The translations under genes and the position numbers were made by a program. DNA of 46,634 bases, from NCBI GenBank assembly GCA_020721865.1, contig DYLW01000018.1, forward strand, positions 1-46,634, given 5' to 3'. Source of the stretch: Leptospira biflexa. Lineage in GTDB: Bacteria; Spirochaetota; Leptospiria; Turneriellales; DYLW01. The notes under the pieces are model-generated. The model did no database searches, was not told the DNA's origin, and saw only the letters and a list, made by a program, of their open reading frames with translations. The first letter of the stretch is position 1; each line of letters begins with the position of its first letter. Positions 33,421 to 44,500 of this stretch are shown here, piece by piece.

Positions 33421-33440
33421 ATGCGACATAATCCAAGGTG
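33421..33440. repeat. Dispersed GCGACATAAT element, third locus
   Basis: GCGACATAAT recurs at 33423-33432 and is followed directly by CCAAGGTG, the reverse complement of CACCTTGG that follows the left-edge copy at 72-79. It lies in the divergent gap between ribBA and the AAA protein. A related GTGACATAAT is at 44651-44660 on the minus strand, at the start of the SpiroCoCo gene. Confidence 0.5.
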
Positions 33441-33522
33441 CCGGCATCCCGAATATAACCCACTCCCAAAAGCCGGGGGGAAACTCCTTGACGGCCAGCC
33501 GTGAAAATCCAGCTCTCTTTTC

Positions 33523-36500
33523 ATGAACCATCATCTGGACGATTTTGAAATTCTTCCGGAAAAATTATCTCCCCAGGAAGAATATCTGGTTTTTCCGCAA
33601 GATTTGGTGCTAACGGAGACCACACGGAAAAACCTGCGGAAAATCCTGTTCCCTCTTTATGAGAACCGCAACATCCTTCTGGTGGGAGACGCGGGCATTG
33701 GCAAAAACGCATTCATTTATTATATTAACAAACTCCGGAATATCCCCACCATCCGCTTCAGTTTTAATCAGGATACGTTACCGGAAGATTTAATTGGATC
33801 GTATCGCATTCTGCCGGACGGGTTTCACTGGAACAACGGCCCACTCACGGAGGCCATGACAAAAGGATATGCTTTTGTGGCCGATGAAATGAACCTTGCT
33901 TCCGTGGAAATTCTGAAACGATTCATCAGTGTCTTTGAAAGAAGAAAAATCTATCTTCTGGAAAAAGACGGAAGCCAGCTCTCTGCCCATCCCCGTTTTT
34001 CCTTCATCGCCACCCAGAATCCCTCGCGGGGGTTTGAGGGGCGGAAAATCCTTCCGGAAAGCATACAGAAATATTTTACCATTATTTATATGGACTCATA
34101 CCCGCTGGAAGAGGAAGCACGGATCATCCACGGATCCTTTCCGTCCATTCCGGAGGAGCTTGTTGCAAAAACCGTCCGATTGGGACGCACTCTGGAAAAG
34201 GCTCTTTGGAAAAATGATATTGCACGGGATGATCTGGAACACTACCATTTCAACATTCGTACCCAGCAGATGTTCTGGAATCGGTTGGCCGCAGAAACGG
34301 ATCTGACGGATGAAAGCGTGGTTTTTATCCACACCCTTTTTGCTTTTTTTGTGGATATATTCCGGAAAGCGGAGGATCGCCTCATAGCATTGGAAAAAAT
34401 CGCAGCGGAATTTTCCTTCAACCATATTGGTCTGAGAAAGATTTATGATGAATACCACTCCCGTGCGGGCGAAGATTTCCAGGTTTGGCTGGATCAATCC
34501 ATGATCCGGATGGGCATGACGGGAAATTCCGGGCAACCAGAAAAGGATGCTATCCAGCCGGAGAGCACAGATCCGTTTCCCATCACCAGAAAACGCATCT
34601 GGTTGATGGAAAGAATAAAGGAAAGTCTGGATTTTTCAGAAAATCTATTGCTGGAAGGAGAGGACGCCGCACGCGTTGGGGAGCTGGTGATGGAGCTTGC
34701 CCGCCATGAAAACCAGAACGTGCGGTGGCTGTTTCTCTCCAAAGGAATGCACACATCGGATATTCTGGGGGCACTGCGGCCGTCCGGTGGGAAAGACGTG
34801 GAGTGGATAGATGGTCCGTTTACGCAAGGGGTGAAAAAGGAAGACTGGATTATTCTGGACAATATTGAGGCCGCCGGCAGTGAACTCATTGAAAAGCTGA
34901 ATATGTTTCTGGACCATGCCCGGCGAATGCTTCTGCCTGGGGATGCTCCGGGAGAAGGGGAAGCCGCTTTTTTGGAAAGAAAGGGAAAGACCCGTGTGAT
35001 AGCCATTAAGCGGAACCGAAAATCCCGGAATGAAACCACCATCAGCCGGGCGTTCCGCAACCGCTTTTTTTCCATGCAGATTCCCACTCCGGAAAGTGAA
35101 CGGGAAATTGCCGAAAGTGCGGATCTGGTTTGGAAGGCTCTTTTTGGAATAAGCCCGGAAGAGAAAGAGATTTTTCTGCTGGATAAAATGGTGCAGTTCC
35201 ATGGAAAAATGGCAGACGCTTCCACTGAAAAAAAAATCGGCCGGACCATGGATTTTCTGAAATTCCGGGAAGAGAATATCATCCGCTGGATCTCCCACAT
35301 TTTCCACTGGATTGACCGGGGGCGGGAGCTGGAAAGCCTCACCCTGTCCGGAATCCAGAGTTATTATCTGGGTATGCTGAATGATCCGGAAGACCGCCAA
35401 TGGGCGGAAAAATTGTGGAATTTTCTATTTCACGATATCCCCTGGGAAGATATCCGGGAATCTCTGATACGCAAAAAAAAAAATTTCAATAACCGCTCCC
35501 ACCGCATTGCCATGGACTGGGATCAGAAAAAGCATTTCCGGGATGCCCACACCGGAAAGGCCAAACCCCGGCTTTCCGGCCCCAGGCTTAAAAAAGGTCT
35601 CCGGATTGATACTCCGGAAACCGGCGGAAAAATAAAAGAAGGACCGGATGCCTGGTATGGGCAGGATACCGTGGGGAACAAAGGAATGGGAGAACCCATC
35701 GGCGGGGGAGGGGCTTGGGGATACCGGACAGAGGAAATATTCCAGCAGTTTCTGGAAAAATACAAACCCAAATGGGAATATAATATGGGGTTTGAAATTG
35801 AAGATTTTTATGAAACATTTGGGAAAGCGATTGAGCAGTTGAAAATGAATCTGGATAACGCATTAGATTCCAGCATTCATGTGGACCGCCGTTTGGAATC
35901 CACGGGAAACCGAGTGGAGCCCAGAAAATACATCGCGTATCTGAATAACCGGGGGAATGACAAAATCTTTGACCGCTCCCGAGTTTATAAAGAGGAAGAC
36001 AAACTCAAAGGTTTGGAAATTATTTTTTTTCTGAATAAGGGGCGGCGGCTTTTTAATTATAATTATTCCATTGGCTCCATTGTGGCTCTCCAGTCCGCTG
36101 CGGAAATTCTCTGGGATCACAAGATCCCCATCAAGGTGCTGGGCTATTCCGATTTTGATAACAGGAAAAAGTCCATTGATGTGGTGGAATATACAGCCTC
36201 CGGTGCGGAAATCACCCTTGACTACAAGCGGGAAGTCTTCCAGTCCCTTGTGGATTCCTGGTCAGGGGACACAGTGGAAGACCATGCAGTGGTACCCCGG
36301 ATGGCGGAACATTTCTCCCCGGATGCGGTGACCCGGATTGCGGTTTTTATTTCTGATTTCCGTGGACACCGGGCACTGAAAAACATGGAGGATGAGATTG
36401 CCCATGAGGATCAGAAATTAATGAAAAAATATATCCGTGAATTTTCCCGTCAGAATTATATTTTCCTGGGCATCCAGACAGGGAGCCGTTACATTGCGGA

Positions 36501-36612
36501 GCATCTGTTTGATCATTCTGTATGGATCAATAATGAAAATTTCGCCAAAGCTCCCGTCATCATCATGGAGGCCTTGGAAAAACTGATCATCCGCTATCAC
36601 AAACCAGCCTGA
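33523..36612 (+). CDS. Midasin-like AAA ATPase with degenerate second AAA and VWA-like domain (1029 aa)
   Basis: The first AAA domain has Walker A GDAGIGKN (55-62), Walker B FVADEMN (118-124), sensor ATQNP (164-168) and an IGSYR/FHWNNGPL insert, as in the MoxR/midasin (AAA_5) branch. A second, related domain (about 365-535) keeps the same layout, but its P-loop reads GEDAARVGE and its Walker B ends in DN, so it probably does not hydrolyse ATP. After a Gly-rich linker (about 725-740), the last 200 residues resemble a VWA domain whose metal site (normally DxSxS) reads FLNKGR. Such proteins remodel protein complexes. The partner is unknown and the gene stands alone. Confidence 0.8.
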   Translation: MNHHLDDFEILPEKLSPQEEYLVFPQDLVLTETTRKNLRKILFPLYENRNILLVGDAGIGKNAFIYYINKLRNIPTIRFSFNQDTLPEDLIGSYRILPDGFHWNNGPLTEAMTKGYAFVADEMNLASVEILKRFISVFERRKIYLLEKDGSQLSAHPRFSFIATQNPSRGFEGRKILPESIQKYFTIIYMDSYPLEEEARIIHGSFPSIPEELVAKTVRLGRTLEKALWKNDIARDDLEHYHFNIRTQQMFWNRLAAETDLTDESVVFIHTLFAFFVDIFRKAEDRLIALEKIAAEFSFNHIGLRKIYDEYHSRAGEDFQVWLDQSMIRMGMTGNSGQPEKDAIQPESTDPFPITRKRIWLMERIKESLDFSENLLLEGEDAARVGELVMELARHENQNVRWLFLSKGMHTSDILGALRPSGGKDVEWIDGPFTQGVKKEDWIILDNIEAAGSELIEKLNMFLDHARRMLLPGDAPGEGEAAFLERKGKTRVIAIKRNRKSRNETTISRAFRNRFFSMQIPTPESEREIAESADLVWKALFGISPEEKEIFLLDKMVQFHGKMADASTEKKIGRTMDFLKFREENIIRWISHIFHWIDRGRELESLTLSGIQSYYLGMLNDPEDRQWAEKLWNFLFHDIPWEDIRESLIRKKKNFNNRSHRIAMDWDQKKHFRDAHTGKAKPRLSGPRLKKGLRIDTPETGGKIKEGPDAWYGQDTVGNKGMGEPIGGGGAWGYRTEEIFQQFLEKYKPKWEYNMGFEIEDFYETFGKAIEQLKMNLDNALDSSIHVDRRLESTGNRVEPRKYIAYLNNRGNDKIFDRSRVYKEEDKLKGLEIIFFLNKGRRLFNYNYSIGSIVALQSAAEILWDHKIPIKVLGYSDFDNRKKSIDVVEYTASGAEITLDYKREVFQSLVDSWSGDTVEDHAVVPRMAEHFSPDAVTRIAVFISDFRGHRALKNMEDEIAHEDQKLMKKYIREFSRQNYIFLGIQTGSRYIAEHLFDHSVWINNENFAKAPVIIMEALEKLIIRYHKPA

Positions 36613-37943
36613 ATCAGTCTGCGGCTCTGCCGTTCATACAACGCGATCAGTGCGTTAGCTTCCCGGAGTTGGAGATTCCACAGATTGGCCAGATATGCCG
36701 CCTGTAAATCTCTGGCCGGGTATTTTTGCCGCAACAGATACATAAAGGTTGTGAAAAAATACGGGTGGTGAAACGCGTTGCTTTGGGCATTTTTTATGGA
36801 ATGGTAGGATTTTCCCGGATATAAAACCGTAAAGGTGGCATACCGCAAGCCCGATGGGTCCTGTCCGATAGCATTATTTTCCATTTTGGTCAGTACAGAA
36901 GAGGGGATGGCACTGCGGGCAAAAAACGCATTCAGTTGATTCCGGTATTTAATGGAAGGAGGACGGTTTCTTCCGGGAAATGCGGGTAGCAAGGCGTTTC
37001 CATGAGATTTCACTGCAACGTTTTTTTTACGGGATGGAGGGACAAATCTTGCGGCTACCAAGGGGGCCAGAGCGGCATCCAATGCACGGGAATAGCCAGA
37101 ATCATTATTATCCTCAAATGGTTTTTCCTCTTTCTTCAGTTTCCGGTATTCAGAGGCAACCACTGCCGCTTCCGTGGAATACGCGGCCAGTTTGAGCAGA
37201 CATTCCTTACGCATCAAAATCGGACTGGATTTGTCTCTGGCCATGGAGAGTAGGATATTGGGGTTGGTGTCCGGGGATACACTCAGGAAGAGATCCCATA
37301 ACGGCTCCCGGCTTTGGATGGTTTCTGCGGTCTGTGGAGCGGAAAAGGATTCCAGGATTCTTTCTTCTATGCATTTCCTGACAAGGTTCACCCGGTCATC
37401 TTCCCAGGCAGATTTATCCAGTCCCTTGAGCCCCGTTAAAATATCGTCCCGGATGGTCCGGTCTTCCACGGAAGAGGCATGACGGCATAGGGTGAAAACG
37501 GTATCATAGGAATTGATATTCAAAAGAATTTCTCTCTCCGGGGGAGTTAATGTGGAATACATGGAAAGATTCTGCTCAATGGCCGTCTGCACATCCTCGC
37601 GAATAGTGACCTCGTCGTAATACTTCCTGTGATTATAATAGGAATAAACTGCGATACCCCGTTTCTCCGCATCGGCATCCGAAAAATATCTTTTTAAAAT
37701 TACCCGGGAATTCTCATGCGGAATTTCTGCAAGGCTCCTCAGAATATAACAATGAAGCCGGGGTTCCTTTTCCGGTGGCGGATTCCGGAGAGCAGTTTCC
37801 ACATATTGCCATAAATCCTTTTTTTTCTGAATCATTTCCGCCGATACTTTATCCATATCCGCGTTCTCCCGGATATGATAACTGGTACAGGAACCGTACA
37901 AAAGGATGGAAATGGAAATTAAAAAAATCCTTGATAATTTCAT
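36597..37943 (-). CDS. Putative lipoprotein with helical repeats (448 aa)
   Basis: The start MKLSRIFLISISILLYGSC gives a good lipobox with Cys19; an ATG 15 bases upstream (37958) is in frame but less likely. The mature protein is helical, with repeated segments of about 35-40 residues, reminiscent of HEAT-like repeats (RSLAEIPHENSRVILKRYF; LSMARDKSSPILMRKECLLK). A basic linker (about 305-330) precedes a second helical domain. The 3' end overlaps the AAA gene by 16 bp in convergent orientation. Function unknown. Confidence 0.7.
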   Translation of the reverse strand: MKLSRIFLISISILLYGSCTSYHIRENADMDKVSAEMIQKKKDLWQYVETALRNPPPEKEPRLHCYILRSLAEIPHENSRVILKRYFSDADAEKRGIAVYSYYNHRKYYDEVTIREDVQTAIEQNLSMYSTLTPPEREILLNINSYDTVFTLCRHASSVEDRTIRDDILTGLKGLDKSAWEDDRVNLVRKCIEERILESFSAPQTAETIQSREPLWDLFLSVSPDTNPNILLSMARDKSSPILMRKECLLKLAAYSTEAAVVASEYRKLKKEEKPFEDNNDSGYSRALDAALAPLVAARFVPPSRKKNVAVKSHGNALLPAFPGRNRPPSIKYRNQLNAFFARSAIPSSVLTKMENNAIGQDPSGLRYATFTVLYPGKSYHSIKNAQSNAFHHPYFFTTFMYLLRQKYPARDLQAAYLANLWNLQLREANALIALYERQSRRLIQAGL

Positions 37944-38071
37944 GGCACTTATCCACATTATCGTATGCTATGCTGCTTTTTTGGATATTTTTTCCGTGAA
38001 AAACCCGGTTATCCTAAAGTAACATTGGCGTATAGTTCGATAATACAATTGGATATTAATAGGAGCATATT

Positions 38072-39022
38072 ATGATCAGTAAAGCATTTAAAGCATTAAT
38101 TATTCTTTCTCTGATATTCTCTGGCTATCTTTTTGCTGAATCCATCATTGAGAAAGCAAAAAAGAAGAGAATAGAAAACCTCCAGTATTTACTGACTCTG
38201 GACGTGCCATTGCGGAATTTTGGTACCCAGGAATTTGGGCATGAAGAACTCACCAAACAACGGGATATCATTAAGGTAAAATATGCATCTGCGTTATCCT
38301 TTTATTTTGAGCAAAATTATCTGGAAGCATACCGGGGATTTCTGGAAGTGCAGAAAGATGTTGAAAAATTATATGAAGAATTGAGTCTGATGTACATAGA
38401 CCGCACATCGGAAATACTGAAAAAAGCCGGGGAAAAAGTGGTGGATGTTGAAATGGTATACTCCAAGGGCACGGGAATTGTGAACGACTTTGTGGAGGAC
38501 ATCCAGCCCGCCCGGGAAAAACAGCTCCTGACCGATGAGCAGATTAAACAGAAAAAAGCAAAAAATAAATTATTCCACTTCACTTACGATAAAAGAGACA
38601 TTCTGAAAAACCTCCAGTTGGGCTATGAATATCTGGGAGAGGCAAAGAGAGTCAGACAGGAAGCGTTGAATCTTGAGAAATGGATTGAAGCCAAAAAGGA
38701 AATTGATCCTGGAATGCGGCAGAAACGCATTGAATCCTATATGGCTGTGATCAGTCTGTGCCGCAGAGGGAAATTAAACGGAATCCACGTATTCCAGTTG
38801 CTGAATCGCAATGAGATTTATTCCATCCAGGGAGACACATATAAGAAAGAGGATAAATTTAATCCTAATTTCTATGTGTTTGAAAATGACTTGGATCCGG
38901 TTTTTGATCCCCGGATTCCGCCGGAATTTATTCTGGACACCAATGATTCCCTGAACCGGGTGCATTCCATTGAGCAGAAAAAAATTCAGGACGGGGATCT
39001 CACCCAGAAAAAATCCAATTAA
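38072..39022 (+). CDS. Exported helical protein, unknown function (316 aa)
   Basis: Residues 1-22 form a signal peptide ending at LFAES. The rest is largely helical, with a segment (SALSFYFEQNYLEAYRGFLEVQKD) that looks like one TPR hairpin, and a Tyr/Asp-rich C-terminal region ending in Lys/Gln. A good site, AGGAG, lies 7 bases before the ATG. The 3' end overlaps the convergent peroxiredoxin by 4 bp. The sequence suggests a periplasmic or surface protein; I do not recognise the family. Confidence 0.75.
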   Translation: MISKAFKALIILSLIFSGYLFAESIIEKAKKKRIENLQYLLTLDVPLRNFGTQEFGHEELTKQRDIIKVKYASALSFYFEQNYLEAYRGFLEVQKDVEKLYEELSLMYIDRTSEILKKAGEKVVDVEMVYSKGTGIVNDFVEDIQPAREKQLLTDEQIKQKKAKNKLFHFTYDKRDILKNLQLGYEYLGEAKRVRQEALNLEKWIEAKKEIDPGMRQKRIESYMAVISLCRRGKLNGIHVFQLLNRNEIYSIQGDTYKKEDKFNPNFYVFENDLDPVFDPRIPPEFILDTNDSLNRVHSIEQKKIQDGDLTQKKSN

Positions 39023-39489
39023 TTACTTTCCTGCAAAGAAATGAGTTTCCGGAATACCTCTTGTGAGTGACCGGGAACTTTTACTTTATCCCAAACATGA
39101 ACAACGTTGCCCGATGGGTCCACGAGAAACGTTGTGCGGATAACTCCGTAATACTCTTTCCCGTACATTTTTTTCTTCTGCCATAGGCCATACTCTTCCA
39201 GAATTTTTTTCTCAGGATCGGAAAGCAGGTGGACGGTGAGACTGTGCTTCTTGATGAATTTCTGGTGGGATGCCGGAGGATCCGGGCTGATTCCAATGAT
39301 AACACATTCTTTCTCTGCGAATTTCTTTTCCATGAGGGAGAAATCCAAGGCTTCCTGTGTACAGCCGGAGGTGTTATCTTTGGGATAAAAATAGAGGACA
39401 ATCCATTTTCCGGAAAAGTCCTTGAGGCATATCTCGCGGTTTTCCGCATCCGGCAGGCAAAAGGGTTTCAATTTTTGGCCGTTTTCCAT
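39019..39489 (-). CDS. bcp: Bcp/PrxQ-type thioredoxin-dependent peroxiredoxin (156 aa)
   Basis: The active site VLYFYPKDNTSGCTQEALDF has the peroxidatic Cys at about 43 and the Thr that activates it. The Cys five residues later that serves as resolving Cys in E. coli Bcp is replaced by Asp-Phe. A Cys at about 61 (KECVIIG) is the only other one nearby. The Arg of VIRTTFLVDPSGN completes the site. It reduces hydroperoxides using thioredoxin. It lies downstream of recG on the same strand, 24 bp after it. Confidence 0.92.
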   Translation of the reverse strand: MENGQKLKPFCLPDAENREICLKDFSGKWIVLYFYPKDNTSGCTQEALDFSLMEKKFAEKECVIIGISPDPPASHQKFIKKHSLTVHLLSDPEKKILEEYGLWQKKKMYGKEYYGVIRTTFLVDPSGNVVHVWDKVKVPGHSQEVFRKLISLQESN

Positions 39490-39513
39490 GGATCGGTATG
39501 GGACACAGAAGCG

Positions 39514-41568
39514 TTATGTAAAGATAAATTCGGAGGGATTCATCCAGTTTTTTTTCCATTCCTTTTCCGGAAAATTTGCTTCAATATATTGGTAGATGGG
39601 CTCAATAAATCTCTCATCCCGACGAATATCCGCGATCCGCAATTCGGAGGCACCGGACTGGCGTATATTCTCCGTTTTTATGAGATCTCCTGTCCCCCGG
39701 ATTTCCAAGTCTTTTTTTGCAAGATAAAATCCATCGTTGCTCTGGAGCATGGCTTCCAGTCTTTGCACTCCCTCCGGGGTGGTCTGGCCGGAACGCACAA
39801 GAATACAGAACGATTCATGTTCCCCCCGTCCCACTCTTCCCCGGAGCTGGTGGAGCTGGGCCAGCCCGAATTTTTCCGCATTCCGGATGAGCATGACGGT
39901 GGCGTTGGGCACATCTATCCCCACTTCTATGACCGTTGTGGAGATGAGGATCTGGATATCACCGTCTTTGAATTTCTGCATGGCATTTTCTTTCTCCATG
40001 GGGTTTAATCGGCCATGCAGAAGCCCCAAGCGATATCCGGGGAATACATCATTTTCCAGGCCGTAATAATCTTTTTGGATAGATGCCCAGCTCACCTTAT
40101 CTGAATCCTCGATGATGGGGTAGATGATATATGCCTGCCTGCCACGATCCACATATTTTTTTACCCCCTTATAGAGCGAAGGCAATTGGGATTCCTCAAA
40201 AAGTTTGGTTTCCACTTTACCCCGGTTGGCGGGCTTTTCTGTGATCTGGATTGTCTCCAGGTCTCCATAGAGTGCCAAAGTGAGACTACGGGGAATGGGA
40301 GTGGCACTCATGGAAATGATATCCGGGGATGTCCCTTTTTTGATGAGTGCCTCCCTCTGGTCCACGCCAAAGCGGTGCTGCTCATCAATGATGACCAGAC
40401 CCAAGTTATGGAATTCAATATTTTTCTGCAGAATGGCATGTGTGCCAATAATGAGAAGATTATCTCCCCGTGATATTCTGTCTGCTTTTGCCTCTTTGTC
40501 CGATGTTTTTTCTTTCCCAGTCAGAAAATCCACGGATAACAACGGAAAGATGGAAGTAAAGGACAGGATGGTCTGGTAATGTTGCCGGGCCAGAATTTCT
40601 GTGGGAGCCAGAAGAGCCACCTGGTGCCCGTTCTCCATATAGGTTAAGGCCACAAAGAGGGCAACCAGAGTTTTTCCACTGCCCACATCGCCCTGCAAAA
40701 GTACATTGTAAGGGTGGTTTTCTTTCATGAGTTTTTCTATGGTTCCTATAGCCCGTTCCTGGTCCCCCGTGGGTTTAAACGGGAGGCTTTTTTTCAGCTC
40801 ATCTCTCCATGTCATTTTTTCAAAATAATTTTTCCGGGGGGTTTTCTTCCTTTGGTTTTTTCTGGATATGAGCCAGGTAACAAGGCGGGAAATCTCATCA
40901 AACGCGTGACGTTCTCTGGCATTCTGTGCGTCTTCCATGGTCTCCGGATAGTGAATCAACCGCAAAGCATCCAAAAGGGGCAGCAGATGGAACTCCCTGG
41001 TCAGATGCTCCGGAGCATTGTCTTTGATTCTCCCCAAATAATTATGAATAATAAAATGGTTCGCTTCCCGGAGAGAATAGTTGGAAATCCCCGTCTTCTT
41101 CATGGAATCTGTGAGCCGGTATATGGGTATGATTTTTCCCGTGTGAATGAGCTGGTTATCCGCTTCTGCATCAAAGAGTTCCACCACTGGATGTACCATG
41201 GAAACCCTTCCATTGAATATATCAATTTTACCGGAAAAAGCAGCGTAATGGTCTTCTTTCAGAAGTTTTTGATAGTAGTATATGGAGGAGAAAAATACCA
41301 GATGGATCACCCAGCCATGGTATTCCACTGTGGCCAGAACTCTCCGTCGCTTGCCGTAAGCAGTTTCCACCCGGGAAATTTTTCCAATGAAGGTGACCAT
41401 ATCCCCACGCGTCATTCGGGAAAAATCCAGAATATGGGAGCGGTCAATATAGGAACGTGGAAAATAATAAATCAAATCCACCCAGGTTTTGATTCCGGAG
41501 CGTTTGAGCCGCTGCTTCTGGTCTTCGTTAAAAACCGGGAGATTATCTATGGATAAATTATTGTCCAT
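39514..41568 (-). CDS. recG: ATP-dependent DNA helicase RecG (684 aa)
   Basis: An N-terminal wedge/OB domain (about 25-170) is followed by the superfamily 2 motor with Walker A GDVGSGKT, the DEQH box (IIDEQHRFG), SATPIPRSL, and the C-terminal motif VEVGIDVPNATVML and LHQLRGRVGRG. RecG reverses stalled forks and moves Holliday junctions. I choose ATG 41568; a TTG ten codons upstream is possible. The start overlaps the end of the SpiroCoCo gene by 11 bp, so the two are co-translated. Length equals that of the E. coli protein. Confidence 0.97.
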   Translation of the reverse strand: MDNNLSIDNLPVFNEDQKQRLKRSGIKTWVDLIYYFPRSYIDRSHILDFSRMTRGDMVTFIGKISRVETAYGKRRRVLATVEYHGWVIHLVFFSSIYYYQKLLKEDHYAAFSGKIDIFNGRVSMVHPVVELFDAEADNQLIHTGKIIPIYRLTDSMKKTGISNYSLREANHFIIHNYLGRIKDNAPEHLTREFHLLPLLDALRLIHYPETMEDAQNARERHAFDEISRLVTWLISRKNQRKKTPRKNYFEKMTWRDELKKSLPFKPTGDQERAIGTIEKLMKENHPYNVLLQGDVGSGKTLVALFVALTYMENGHQVALLAPTEILARQHYQTILSFTSIFPLLSVDFLTGKEKTSDKEAKADRISRGDNLLIIGTHAILQKNIEFHNLGLVIIDEQHRFGVDQREALIKKGTSPDIISMSATPIPRSLTLALYGDLETIQITEKPANRGKVETKLFEESQLPSLYKGVKKYVDRGRQAYIIYPIIEDSDKVSWASIQKDYYGLENDVFPGYRLGLLHGRLNPMEKENAMQKFKDGDIQILISTTVIEVGIDVPNATVMLIRNAEKFGLAQLHQLRGRVGRGEHESFCILVRSGQTTPEGVQRLEAMLQSNDGFYLAKKDLEIRGTGDLIKTENIRQSGASELRIADIRRDERFIEPIYQYIEANFPEKEWKKNWMNPSEFIFT

Positions 41569-44500
41569 CCTGATTATAAGAAGAGAGGATGGTCTCAATG
41601 GTTTGCAGGTTTATATCAATTTTATCCGCTATTTCTTCCGGAGACCAGCCTCCTCTGGAAAGGCGTAGAATAATCTCTTTTTTATCCCCCACCCCCTTGG
41701 GAGTTTTACCGGCGGACGCGGTGGGAGAAACCGAATTCATAAAATCAGAAAGCTGCTTGACTTTCACTTCCGCATCGTTTTCAATCTGGCGTATATTCAG
41801 AACGCTGCTCTGCATGGAATAGTGAAGATCTTCAAAATCCTTCCGCAGGAGAAGTATGGCACTTTTTCTTTCATCAATATCTGCAATTAAATCTTCAATC
41901 TCCATGAATTTATCTTTTGTCTCTCTTATTTCTTTTTCATAGGATTTGAATTCCGCCATATTTCCTTCCAGCTTGACAATGGATTCCTTGAGGGAATCTG
42001 AGCGTCCGGACAGTTTTTGCAGGAAAGAATTTACCTCTTCTATGCCAACGGAAATTTTTTCCATATTCTCTTCCTGGGTGCGGATGGTGGAAAAAACTTT
42101 CTCAATAATTTTCTGTTCGGAAACAAAGTCTTCCATCATGTCATCCATTTTATCCCGGTATTCAAAGAGGTGTTCCCGGGATGATTCAATTTCCACCAAG
42201 CGGGCACGGGTGTCCGCCACAAAGGAAGCTTTCTCTTCTATTTCATTTTGCATCTGGAATACCAGGCGGATTTGTTCATCCATCTGGTCAATTTTTTCTC
42301 TTTTCTGGGCCATCTTTCTGAACTCTGCGTCCATTTTTGTGTTAAGATCCCGTATCTCATCCATGCCCTGGAATATCTGATCAATGAGGACTTTCTTTTC
42401 CGCCAGTTGTGAAATTTTATCATCCATTGCTGCGAGCAATTCTTCCAGATAGCGGACATTTTTACGGGAGTCATCCACCAGGTTATTCCGGGATTTCAGA
42501 TCCTCTAACAGGGTTTTCAGATCGTCCAGCTCTCCGGATGTGGAACGGGTTTCCTTATAAAGAGATTCCAAAATATTTTTCTGATTTTTTTCAAAGTCTT
42601 TGAAGAATTCCACAGCGTCTCGGCGGTTGTTCTGTATTTGGTCCAGAAGAGAATTGCTTTCTTCCCGGAGAAGGTTCAGGGTATATTCATGTTCCTGTGC
42701 CATAGAGTCTTTTATTTCCTCTGTTTTTTGCCGGGCGATGGTTTTCACTTCTTCAGAATAACTGGACAGAATATCTCCCAGCTGGCTCTGGACATTTCTT
42801 TTTAAGGAATCCAAGGTTTCCTTCAGTTTTTCCTCTTTTTCCTGAAGCTGGTTTTTAAATGTCTGAATTTTTTCCGCAACATCCTGGGTATTCCGCTCAA
42901 AGGTATCTTCTCGTTGTTTCAGATGATCCTGAAATTTATCCACCATTCTTTCCATTTCAATGGAAGTTTTTTCCAGCCAGTCAGAGCTGAATTCTTCAAA
43001 GGATGCCGTCTTTTCTTGTATGGTTTCCTCAAAAGAATTGATCATAGTTTTGTACTTTTTATCCGTCTCCATGGAGAATTTATGGATAATCCCCTTGATA
43101 TTTTCTATCTGGGTTTCCACATCGGACGACTTTTGTTCCATGGTGTATTTAATTTCATTCTGGATCTGGACCACATCTCTGGAGAACCGGTTGAAGGCCT
43201 CTTCCCATGTGTCTGTGATATGTTTGCGGGAGTTTTCCATATTTTTTTCCCAGTCACCCAGTTTCTGGTAAAAGCCAGAAATCTGGCGGTCAAAGTCATT
43301 TTCACTGGTTTCCCTGAGGGAGATTATTCTGCCTTCTGTCTCATTGATCTGTGCAGATAAAGAAAGAGTTTTTTCCTGGAGCTCCATTTCCATGTTGTCC
43401 AGAATGCGACCCATCTCATCCCGGAAGGAAGTCATTTCCTTGGATTTTTCTTCGCTGATTTCCGCCTTTTTTTCTTCCATTTTTTTATGGAAAAACTCCA
43501 TATATTTTTCCAGAGTTTCCTCAAAAGTTTTTTCCATGGCCCGGAGATCTTTATGCAGATTTTCCTTCTGTCCGGAGTATACCACTTCAAAGTTCTGGAT
43601 GACTTCATGGACACGGGAAATTTCCTCTCTGGCTTCCCGCAGAATTTTATCTTTTTTGGATGAGGTCTCAAAATCCAGTTGATCCACCATCGTTTTTATT
43701 GCGGAAGCGTCTTCCTTGAGCCGTTCAAAAATGGAATTTCTTTTCTGGTCAAATTCCCGGATTACCGCTTCTGACCGGGATTTTAACTGTTTTTCCATGT
43801 CCTCGATTTTATTCTGAACGTCTTCCAGTTTATCTTGCTCTACCTGGAGATTTTCATGTATACTTGCTTTAATTTCATTAATTTTAACAGGAAGACGGGT
43901 TTCCAGCAAATCATCCATATCCCGGGTGCGGCTCTCCAGTTTGTCCAGAGAGAACCCAAGACTTTTTATTTTATCGTCCACGCTTTCCGTCCAGCGGATG
44001 GAATCTTCCTCAAGACTTTTAGAAAGGTTTTCAAAATCCTGATCAATTGCTTTTTTGAGTTCTTCCTGGTATGAACGCAGTTCACGGGAAAGACGGCTTT
44101 TCTCTCCAGCCAATTCTCCGCTCAGGGCAGATATTTTCTCTTCCATTTCGGATTGGATAACCCGGGACTGATCCTGCAGGGATTCCTGGAAAAACTGGAG
44201 AGACTTGGCCGCATCTTCATCCAGATTCTGCACGGATTTGAAGAGGGTTTTTATCTTTTTTTCGTATTGGGCAATTTTCCCCAGACTCTCATGAATAAAT
44301 TTAAGCTGGTCTTTTACGGAAGCTGTATTTTTTTCGATCCGGGACAGCTCATCGTCCATACCCAGAAGATTCTGGCGGGTTTTTTCAATGTTCTCTGCAG
44401 ATTCCCGGGCGGACCCCAACTGTGCCCCAATGTGGGAAAAATATTTATCTGTTTCTATCCGGATAAAATCGAACTTAACGGTAGCGTCATTCAGTTCTTC

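Noticed and set aside
33342..33522. FMN riboswitch upstream of ribBA.
   Set aside because: The conserved GGGCAGGGTG and CCGAC segments of the RFN element are not present on the minus strand here.
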